Positions 23,102-32,506 of a stretch of DNA of 64,000 nucleotides are shown one piece after another. Origin of the DNA: Sanderia malayensis. Its lineage: Eukaryota; Cnidaria; Scyphozoa; Semaeostomeae; Pelagiidae. Under the pieces are notes generated by a model, which saw only the letters and a list, made by a program, of their open reading frames with translations, ran no database searches and was not told where the DNA came from. Location of the stretch: NCBI GenBank assembly GCA_013076295.1, contig RQOL01000729.1:5270001-5334000 (forward strand). Reading direction: 5' to 3'. Positions within the stretch are counted from its first letter, which is position 1. Every line of letters begins with the position of its first letter. Both the position numbers and the translations under genes were made by a program.

Positions 23102-23539
23102 TTTGAATAAGAAAGATGGGTATAACCAAACAATCTATAACACCACTACTCGGTGAACCTCCAATATGGCCGCGCATCCGGGAACTCCTATCGATAATGA
23201 TGTCAGTGAAAACACTCTATATCATATTGTTTTACAATAATATTTAAGGAAAACTGCGAAGAGGTTCCTTAAAAAACCTTCACAAAAATTCATCGAAATG
23301 GAGTAATTAAAATGCAAATAATTATAATTTCTTTCACTCAAAGCCACGCAAATTCTCTCTCATTTAAAAGAGAATAATTTAAAATTTTGAATTAAGTTAA
23401 TTGACAGGGTGAATTAAGTTATCCCTTGGGAGTTGGTATGCATTGCTGAACCCGCCGCCCAACACTTTAATAAAATATTCCCGAAAAACCCGGGGTGGCA
23501 GGAGTAGTTGCAGCGCCAACGCTGAAGCTATGCAACGTG

Positions 23540-24030
23540 AACCTACCCTGCTCACGCATGTAAGCCGCTAATAACAACAATGTTGGATTGGCTCATCATA
23601 CAAGGACAGCTGTAGGCCGAATGCAATACAATACTGACTCACGAATGTGAGCTGCTGATAGCAACAGGCTGGATTGGCTCATCATGCAAACACAGCCGCA
23701 GGCAGAAAGCAAGTAAATACTGACTGGCGCAGGTGTGCCGCCAATAGAAACAATTTTGGACTGGTGCATCATACAAAGACAGCTACAGGCAGAAAGCAAG
23801 GTAATACTGACTCACGCAGGGGAGCCGGTAACAGCAACAATTTTGGATTGGCTCATGATACAAAAACCGCTGCAGTAGAAAGCAAGTAAATACTGACTCA
23901 CGCAGGTGAGCCCGAATAGAAACAAGTTTGGATTGGCTCATTATGCAAAGACAGCTGCAGTAGAAAGCAAAATAATACTGACTCGCGCAGTTGAAGTGCT
24001 GGAACCAAAATGGTGGGTTGGCTCATCATA
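23540..24030. repeat. ~87-bp minisatellite, about 6 copies
   Basis: The block TTGGATTGGCTCATCATACA recurs near 23584, 23671, 23759, 23846, 23933 and 24014, followed in each case by CAGCTGCAGGCAGAAAGCAA and ACTGACTCACGCAGGTGAGC variants. It lies between the outer transposon end and the DUF6589-like gene. Confidence 0.85.
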
Positions 24031-25043
24031 ATGCTACAGGATTTGATTTGACGTTGAAGTGCGGAATCTGCTTTAAACCTACAGTTTGCCATAATTTGTT
24101 GTGAAATTCCAGTTCTATGACGAAAAAACCACACTCTATTTTCTACACAAGTCTTGTCTAAAAAATCTAACGAGTTGTCTTCTTTTTTTCTAGATCTTTC
24201 TGATTGGATCTGTACTTGTGTTCCCCAGAAGGCCTGTAATTCTGCGAATTTTTATCCCACATATCTATCAGCTTTTTGTTTACAACCAAGCCTTTGCAAT
24301 ATCTATCAACTGCATCTTTGTTGTCAACATTTGAGCCCAGCTGGCGAAGCACACTCTTTATCATCTTATTGTAATGTTCCATTGCAAGGTCAAGGGGGAT
24401 GTTTCCACCGAGTCCTTGTCTAGTTTTGGAAAAGCGATTCCATGTGCAATGTGCAATGAGAGAATGGCATTGCATTGGGAAATTAAGTAAAATGCTTCCA
24501 AAGCATACTTCTTGCTGTCTCCATCATCTTCTTTCAAGTATAATAGCATGAACTTCCAGCAGTGGATTACATTCTCTCCATATCCCATACTGACTGCATA
24601 AAAAAATTGAAGAGATTCATCCCCAAATCAAGCAAGGACATTTGGTAGTTGTACATGTCATCTTGCTCTTGCTCTGTCTTCTTCTTCACAATGCACAGAG
24701 CACCACTGACTTCATGGCTAGCCTCATGATCATGCCTTCGCTTGCCATCAAACTTAAAAGACTTCTGGCAGCCTTTAAACGTACATGGATACTTCCCATC
24801 CTCTGTCATAGATTCTGCATCTGCAGCTAATTCTTTTACTTTTCTGAGTATTTTCTTGACCTGATCTTGATGCAATACGTACTTGTCAACAACCTTTGCA
24901 GCCAGGGAGTACAGGAATTGTCTTTTTTCTTGTTTTGCGCTAGAATGCAGCTCTTTTGGAATTTTGTCGAGTTAGAGCTCTCCATCAATGTTATCCAAGT
25001 TCAGTTCTCTTAGAACTGCTGCAACTACCTGACTTCTATTAAC

Positions 25044-25080
25044 CAAGTGAGTGCCTCAAATCCTTTGAGGCACTCACTTG
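25044..25080. repeat. Perfect 17-bp inverted repeat with 3-nt loop
   Basis: Arm CAAGTGAGTGCCTCAAA, loop TCC, then the exact reverse complement. It lies within the DUF6589-like pseudogene, where such a palindrome is not explained by coding constraint. Confidence 0.95.
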
Positions 25081-25248
25081 TGGTTTCACATTTTCACCAA
25101 CATTTCTTCTGTTTACAAGAGCTGCATCGCTAAACATTGTACAAGGTTCATAACTTGAGCCTCCAGAGTAAAAATTGTCAAATGCAAGCTAAAATAAAGA
25201 ATAAAAATTTATAAAATTCTTGTTCATACCAGGCCTGAACACAATTAG

Positions 25249-25266
25249 TTAGGGTTAGGGTTAGGG
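25249..25266 (+). repeat. Short interstitial telomere-type repeat (TTAGGG)3
   Basis: Three exact TTAGGG units within GTTAGGGTTAGGGTTAGGGT. This is compatible with a TTAGGG-telomere organism such as a cnidarian. It sits in the intron of the DUF6589-like gene. Confidence 0.95.
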
Positions 25267-25974
25267 TTTTATGCTTGTGAGCTTGTCTTGTTGTGTTTCT
25301 CGAATAGTTTTGAAAAATTTTGACCCAAATTTCAGCCTTGGTGTTTCTTATAAAAATTGTTCTTATATTATAAAAGCCTGTACACCTTCACTCGTATTGA
25401 TGGAATCGTTGTTAAGCTGGTGGCCTTTCCGCATGGCTGTACTGCATTCAACTGTTTTTTGTAATTTGGAATCCAAATGATAGATCAATGTAGGCTAGCT
25501 ATGGCTTAAGAAACAGCAGGCGGGGTAGCTGTAGGTAGTATATTTGGATACCCTAATAAATTTGTCTTTTCCAGTGTTGCTGTATACACCACTGTCACCA
25601 AATGATGCTGTATCCCACTCTTGGGGGATACAGCATAATTTGGTTGCAAAGTAATAGAATTATTACACCACTGAGCTACTGCACCTCCTGGAACAATAAT
25701 TAATGAAATACATTGCAGCAATGCTTACTTGAAGAAATTTTATTCCTGTATGAAAATCTCCTGCCTCAAAGTGGAGTGCCTCGAGTCTTTCTTCTGGGGT
25801 GTATCCATTAGAAATTTGAAGAAGGCAATTGACTCCTTATTCTAAAGATAACTGATCACCAACGTTCCCTTGTTCACTATAAATCCTCTTTTCGTCATCC
25901 CCAGCATGAGGAACCAACTTATGGAGCTCCTTCAGCACCTTATATATTCTGTCTGCATCATTGACTAGCGACGC

Positions 25975-26890
25975 GCATGCGCAAGCGAGTAGATGTTGGT
26001 GAGTGGGGAAAAATGTTGTGTCTGTGTCTGTGTCTGTGTAGACTTTTACTTGCCCATATAAAGTATGTGCCTCAGATTCAAACGTTCACTTTTGATTTGA
26101 AGTGAGGCCACCAGGTATGATATCACTTTGCAATGCAAATTTCTCATGGGGAAGGGCGAGACCACAAGCACGATTCACGCACTGAGCATTTTTCACTCGT
26201 TGGAAGCATCAGGTGAAAAGATAAAAGTTTTCCAGCTGTATTCTTATTTGGAATGATATCTGTTCCTATTTTCTGACTTCAATATTGTTGATTATTTTGT
26301 TATTTTATTTTAAAACCGACTTTTTTGCTGTTTTCATTTTAAATTTTATTAGTTAATATAAATAATAGGCCTACTCTAAAGGCCCATCTATTTTTTGCAT
26401 ATCCACTTACAGACTAACTGGACAGATTCAATTGAAGTTGATTGAAGTTAAATTGAGTTGAAAAACAAAGTAACACGCAATTGAGAATAAGTTGGAAGTT
26501 ATCTTAAAATTGAGCACACTGTGTTGTGAATACTTGGCAGCGTGCAAAACTCTGCTGAGTTAAAATCATAAATATATTAATCTTGTGAAAATCTTGAGAA
26601 ACAAACTGACACACTATTGAACATACCTTGGAAAACAATTCAGTATATCTTGGAAAACATAAATTGAGACATAATTGAGCATATACATTTTGAGAAATAA
26701 TTTCAGACAATTGAAGAAACAAAATCCATTCAAACGGAAACAAAAGCAAGTCTACAAGTAGAGTCATTGCACACAGTTGAAATTTACATCAAGTAAATTT
26801 TATTGAATGCTTTTAATGACGAAATTAAATTTATCACTTTTAATCATTCTGTTTTTTTTTTTAAGTTTTTTCTGACACCCCGCATGACCT
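25975..26890. other. Spacer, no recognisable gene
   Basis: Contains a short GTGTCT run near 26018-26036 and AT-rich sequence with recurrent AATTGAG words at 26400-26720. No domain or element end is recognised. Confidence 0.5.
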
Positions 26891-26893
26891 ATG

Positions 26894-27285
26894 TTAGCTT
26901 GTATGCAAACTATAGCAACTGTTGGATCCACACATTGGGAGTTCTGTCGATGAGTACCTGTTGAAAAGTAAAATGACCTCTGACAAGGTATGGGGTACTG
27001 ATAAAGTGATTATTACTGCCTTTGGTTGCAAGTCATTTGAGACATGCGCTTTATTATCAGCAAAGGAAAACTCCACATCAAAGGGAAGTGCTACATCTAC
27101 TGATGAACGTTGGTTCAAAATGAAGTCCTCTTTGTTTTCTGCTGCAAGAAGTCCTTTCAACACAACTGGGGACTTTGAAGCTTCAAGCTTTTGCAACTTG
27201 TTGTGAGAGCTTGTATCAAACCCTACCACACGACGTATTTTTGTTGGACTAACTTGTAAGCCAAAATTAAAATACTCATGGTCTC
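26894..27285 (-). pseudogene. RPA-like (Helitron helper type) gene fragment
   Basis: On - the frame runs EYFNFGLQVSPTKIRRVVGF, then KLEASKSPVVLKGLL and FILNQRSSVDV. The spacing and residues follow the N-terminal block of the RPA-like protein encoded at 38905-40001 (RVMVRANPGVKRQLFLQKQ, then ASAQPITLKNI and TSFFNSF). It is therefore probably a fragment of a relative of that gene. No other exons are seen around it. Confidence 0.45.
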
Positions 27286-27620
27286 GTTATGACCTTTTGA
27301 TAGGTGATAGAGTATGTATATAACCATGTTGAATCCCTAAAGAATGAATAATAAAGTTGTGTAAAAGCAAGTCAATACAGTCTGTTGCTTAAGGTTTATA
27401 AGTAATTTTATGACTTTATTAAATAGCGATAATCACAATAGCTATAACCAAGTCCAGCTAACACTTTAGGGTGCCTTAAGGGGTAAAAGCCATTTTCTAA
27501 ATGCTGAAGAATCTTTGAGCTCAACCCCATTCCAATCAATGGTGAAAAAATATTTTGATATCAACTTTTACAACAAACAAACTACTTTCTTTTGAACTAC
27601 AGCAACAAATCAATCGATTT

Positions 27621-27974
27621 ACCGTAAAAGCTCTATAACTCCCCTCCGTTAAGCCCCCCTTCTCAAGCAAAAATTTGAAATAAGCCCCCCTGTTTTGAAG
27701 ATAAGGCGAAAATTTGCGTCCCTGTCGGTACAGGTCGACAGTTGGAGACAAAAACACGCTGAACAGATAAGGATATTATTAAAATTCTTCATTCTTTATT
27801 AAAATAATATTTTTTGCTGCTAGCTAACTATCTTTCATAGATTTTAACCACAGCAAAAAACAATTATGTAGCTTTAATTGTGAACATTTATAATAACCGT
27901 CCCCTCTCTAATATGCCCCTCCCCTACTACTCCAAAATTAAATAAGCCCCCGGAGCTTAATACAGTTTTTACGG
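27621..27974. mobile_element. MITE related to the one at 8704
   Basis: Ends ACCGTAAAAGCTC and, on -, CCGTAAAAACTGTATTAAGC, with internal AATAAGCCCCC tracts at both sides as in the 8704-9244 element. Flanking duplication is not clear. 354 bp without ORF. Confidence 0.6.
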
Positions 27975-28314
27975 CAGACCACTTCAGGAATGTTATATTG
28001 ATGACCGCACTTGAACTCTTTTTCGGCGTAGTCACGGGTGCGACATTAATATGTAAGCAAGACAACTCCAATGGTGCCATCAAGCATCAACGACAGAATA
28101 ATCAGTTTGAATGAAAATATGACTGGTTTTTTGAATATTCAAAAAAAGTGGGAAATTTCCGATACACTTCCAAAATTCCCAAGAAATATCCCAAAGTTTT
28201 TTCGTTAAAATAATTCCCTAGGAAAATCCCATAAGCCTCAAGAGATCCCAAGTCTGACAACCCTGGACAGCTGCCTTCTTAACTTTTTGAGATCGCACCC
28301 TAATTCTTGGCATG

Positions 28315-29220
28315 ACACGTTTTTATTTTGTAAGAAACCTGGCTAAAGCTTCACCAGCGAAAGTTTCCTAATTTCAGGGCATTTTTGACACATTTTACCA
28401 GTAAAAGTTTCACAATTTTGAAAAAACGCAAGCATGGAATCAAAAACCTCGGGAAGCAAATCAAAAGTAAAGTTAGCCTGGAAAATCGATTAAATATAGT
28501 TCTTTATCTAACATTAATCAATAAGCATCATATCTACTCCCTTGATATTGATATTACCATGCACAGTAGTTATCTTCCGTATTTCAACAAGAATAAAAAA
28601 TTGAAAAGTTTCTTAGTGATTTCTTATTTACCAGTTTCTTAAATTGTCTGCCCTTTTACCAGTGAGTTTTTCATAAAGCGGTTTCTTATATAAAAAGAGG
28701 TCTATTGACAATTGTTTGTCAATAATATCATGGCGGTCAACAATTGACCGCTGACAGCCATGTTTAACTATTAAAAATGGCTGTCAGAAATTGCTTTAAT
28801 TTGTTTATGTTTTTTTCAAATACACGTTTTTTCTTTTATAAACAACCTGGCTCAAGGCCTAATAGTAAGAGTTTCTTAATTTTTAGCCACACTTTTGTTG
28901 TAAATATTTCTTAAAAGTTTCTTAATTTAATGAAAAAAAGTTGCCTTGAAAACGAAGAAAAAACGTAGATGTAGCAAAGTATTGTAACAAAAAAAATCGT
29001 TAATGCCAAAAATCGTCGAAAATGGAGCCGAACAATGTTATGCTTAGCACATAAACATATTCACTGCAGTTAACATTTGTTAAATCCGCAAAGGAAAAAC
29101 GTGTTTCCGAAATTTCTAATGTTTCTTGAATATTTCCTTGTAGTTCTAAAAGTTTCTTAAGTTTTAAGGCATCTAGATCTACGTTTCTTATAAACCGCTT
29201 TCTTATAAAAAAACACGTGT
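28315..29220. mobile_element. Possible non-autonomous element with inverted ends and AGTTTCTTAA words
   Basis: Left end ACACGTTTTTATTTTGTAAG. Right end on -: ACACGTGTTTTTTTATAAGA. The left-end sequence recurs at about 28823 (ACACGTTTTTTCTTTTATAA, followed by ACCTGGCT in both copies), so the element may be a partial tandem. Many AGTTTCTTAA words lie inside. No target duplication found. Confidence 0.35.
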
Positions 29221-29720
29221 AACATCATGAATATCGTGAAAATGCTTGTGCAATGAAAAAATACAATAAACAAAGTTTGTTTGAACTATAGTAACTACTT
29301 ATGATGCATTTTTGAAACACAGCAGCATGCGTGACTTAATAGCAACATTTTCGGTTGCACTTAATCGAATAGATTTAATCAAGCCAAGCGCCAAAGCCAC
29401 AATAATACGACAACAACGTAATGAATATATAAGATCATACCGTTTTTTTTTCATTTTTTTGAGCCATTTTGCAAAATCTCGAAAATCTGGAAACAGAAAA
29501 GTAAAATTCATAACGAAAAGAGTATTTGCGAATTAAAACCACAGTCACATTTCTCCAATAATTAAAGATCAGTACTACTATCTGCTGTCACGGTTTATTT
29601 TTAATCATCGAAGGTGTAACAATGTAAGTGTTAAACGTTTTTACAGATTTAAGTGAACATACCTGTTTCTTTTTTCGTCTTTCGCCTGATTTGCTGAACT
29701 TCTAATGAAAATACGTGGAC

Positions 29721-29758
29721 TATAAATTGGGATACTGGACCCAGTATCCCAATTTATA
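29721..29758. repeat. Perfect 18-bp inverted repeat with 2-nt spacer
   Basis: Arm TATAAATTGGGATACTGG, spacer AC, then the exact reverse complement. There is no adjacent coding sequence that would explain it. Confidence 0.95.
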
Positions 29759-32502
29759 CCTTTTTCTTTCTTTGTTTTCTTTTAATAACTCACGAATGAC
29801 ATGCGCAGTATAACTTCAATTTAAAAAAAAATTCTAGAACTGTTATCATTATTACTCAGCATTGCTACTCTAACGTCATACAGAGTCAGCAGTTACGTAA
29901 TTAACTATATTAAGAAAGATTACAATGCTCGAGGTTGTTCTGGAAGTTCTTGATTATGAATACGAGGCTAAACGGTATTATCTGTGTTAACAAAATGGCC
30001 GGCCTAACTAAAATAACGCTAATCAAAAATACTAGAATATTCTGGAAAGATTCTCATTACGAATCATCAATTACGTAAAATAAAGGTACTAATAAATCTA
30101 CACTACAGTCTTGTTCTCGAATCGTCATTTCATTTACACTACTTTCCCGACACTATTTTGAATACCCTCAAACTGCGCGTAGGTACTGATTAAAATGCAA
30201 CACTACTGAAAACACTCTGGTTTCACATAGCGTTCTTGCTTCTGTATTTCTTATTTCTCACGGTTTTTGCTATTTAACATTTTATTAATTATTATTTCTT
30301 CTTGCGTTTATGTCCCCACCGTTGCTTTCACTTGATTTATAGCGTTGTTTGTTCGAACTGTACCTAATGCTTCAAGTGTAAGCCACTGGCAACCAGAAAG
30401 ACCCAAGAGAGATAGGAAACAATTTAAAAAGCTAAGATGCGGAACAGACACCTGCATATCAATATTTTCCATAAATTTGTCATCAGAACTTTAGCAATTA
30501 AGAAAACTAATAAAGCAAAATAAAGCTTTGTTAAAGTGCAATTTAACATCCTACATTTACATAACCAGACCAAATGAAATATGCATTTATAATTTTGCGT
30601 GCTTTTGCATGTCTTAGTTCAGGGCATTCTTTGACCATGCATCTATATACCTCTACCTCATTTACTTTAGCCACAATCAGAGTTCTTAGATCAGTCCCTG
30701 AAACAGAAGTCGAATTTTCACGTTCAATTTTTACGTACAGCCAGTAAAATTGGGCAGAATTATGGATAAGTAAGCTTCTAAATCCTAGACAAGAACTGCT
30801 TTGGCGCTGATCTAATAATGCATTATTGTGAACTGAGTTCAACACTTGCTAATACCACAGAGAGCATTTTACGAAATATATGTTCATCTGCAGAATAGAA
30901 ATATTTACCTGACGTAGACTGATTGCAAAATTCATTTGCTTCTCTTCTAGTCACACATTTTTATGATTTTTCCATAACTTTTTGTGCAAGTGTTGCTCAA
31001 AAAGAAAAATGCTTTTTAGAAGTAACTTTTTGGTTTTTATGACAATAATGTAAACAAATGTAAGCAACTAATTCATTAATGATAATATTTCATTTTTTTG
31101 GAAAATGACACTTTTTGAACTTTGATGAAACCAGATCGAAAATTCAAGTCAAAACAAATGTTTTTTGAATTTGCTGCGTTCAATCCTGAAAATTAAACCC
31201 CAGGTATTTTATGTCCAGGAGCTAAAAAACGTCAATAGTCAGTTCAGTTCAGTTCATATAATTTGAATTCCACTACATACAAGTTATAAGCTTAAGATAC
31301 AGACAATTATTAAACTTAGAGGGATACAAGACAATATTACAACATGAAAATTTAAGCAAAGATTCAATAAACAAATACAGCTATATAAATTGCATGCAGG
31401 GAATTACTTAGAGGAGGAGCTCTCTCAATAGGTAGACTAATAGAGGACAAAACCTCCCTACCCTAAGTTGTTATTTGCGCTGTAAGCAGCAAATATTAAA
31501 ATACAGAGGGTGTGCAGGATATACGCTTCAGTGAGAAGGCGAGAAATTGGCCAATGGCAGCAGCTAATTCCATAAAGACAATGGCTACAACAATGGCTAG
31601 TTTAGCGTATTGTTTACCAGATTAGGATTTGCCAAAACCCACAATAATACGTGCGCGCGCAAAGTGTGAAACAATGTTTCAATCAACGTATCGAATTTTG
31701 ATGAACGAACAATAAAAACTGAAAAGAAAAGGGTTGGTTGGATTTGACAGGCTGGGTTGGTGAATGCAATGCAATCACTGAATGCAATGTGCAGCATTTT
31801 TTGGGCTTGGCGAGTAGCTTAGCTTGCAACGACGGACGACCAGCAGTGATCTTACGAGTAGCTTGGAACGACGACCAGCAGTCAGCAGTGATTTTTATTC
31901 TTTGATGGTAAGTAACTCACATCGTTTTAATTGCAATCTTATTTTTTTTATTGTTTCATCATCTTGAGCCTGTTGCTTGAATTTTGAGACATTTCAATCT
32001 GATATTCCAAAAAGAACCTCACCCACGGCCGCCACAGGTCCAGAGGGGAGTGAATTTTCATTCTTCACCTTTTTTGTTTTTTATTTAAATATATAGATAT
32101 TTTATGTTACTTTTTAATGTTAATACCTGAATGAAAAGATAAATATCTTTGCATTCACTGACCAGATGTTTAAAAACATCTAAAGAAAGTTGCTGCAGAG
32201 CAACGACTGACAGACAACAAAGTGACAAAAATAAGATGGCGGTTTGAATTCGGAGGGGAAGCATTTCGATAAAATAGTTATTGGACCTTTTTTGTTTAAA
32301 TATATAGATATTGTAAACAAAGTTTCGCTAGCAATATTAAAAATGTTATGCTAAATTCTGAAGTAAAATCCAAATTTCGAATTTCTGAAAAAGGATGCCA
32401 TGAGCGTGACAATCCAAAAAAAGCATGCCACGAGCGTGACAATCCAGCTCCATATATTTATCCATCAAAATAGAAAACAGAGGTATGTATTTTATTTTTA
32501 TC
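29759..32502. other. Long spacer upstream of the Helentron-type gene
   Basis: No convincing gene. It holds a short tandem duplication at about 31808-31900 (GAGTAGCTT...ACGACCAGCAGT). TTTAAATATATAGATATT occurs twice (near 32090 and 32295), and GCCAYGAGCGTGACAATCCA occurs twice (near 32396 and 32427). These last repeats could belong to the 5' end of the Helentron, but I could not define the terminus. Confidence 0.45.
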
Positions 32503-32506
32503 ATGA

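Larger units (their letters stand above)
2734..23217. mobile_element. Outer DNA transposon with THAP and SWIM-YqaJ genes, carrying nested insertions
   Basis: The left end reads CAGTGTTTTCATGTGACGTC. The right end, read on -, begins GAGTGTTTTCACTGACATCA. Both sides then share a CGGCCATATTGGA block ahead of a coding start. TATA directly flanks both ends (2730-2733, 23218-23221), consistent with a 4-bp target duplication. A THAP gene reads inward from the left end and a SWIM-YqaJ gene inward from the right. Subtracting the Helitron (4074-6328) and the LINE with its own insert (6362-21868, counting one duplication copy) leaves a core of about 2.7 kb. No DDE transposase is visible. The superfamily is unassigned. 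THAP domains occur in Kolobok and P elements, but the YqaJ partner is unusual. Confidence 0.75.
24167..25974 (-). pseudogene. DUF6589-family protein (two exons, broken)
   Basis: The 5' exon, 25974-25729, reads NDADRIYKVLKELHKLVPHA, then GDQLSLE (TAA here), SNGYTPEERLEALHFEAGDF, and has donor gtaagc. The next exon, 25188-24167 (acceptor ttttag), reads FDNFYSGGSSYEPC, SQVVAAVLRELNLDNIDGEL, a C2H2-like segment (CTFKGCQKSFKFDGKRRHDH), MSLLDLGMNLFNF, NVIHCWKFMLLYLK and GLGGNIPLDLAMEHYN. I recognise this order from DUF6589 proteins that are multicopy in cnidarians. Their biochemical role is unknown to me. Frameshifts near 24590 and 24440, plus stops in both exons, make it a pseudogene. A perfect hairpin interrupts it at 25044-25080. 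Confidence 0.65.

Noticed and set aside
30543..30845. 100-codon ORF on - with several Cys
   Set aside because: No family recognised and no supporting neighbours or splice signals. Left out as a gene.
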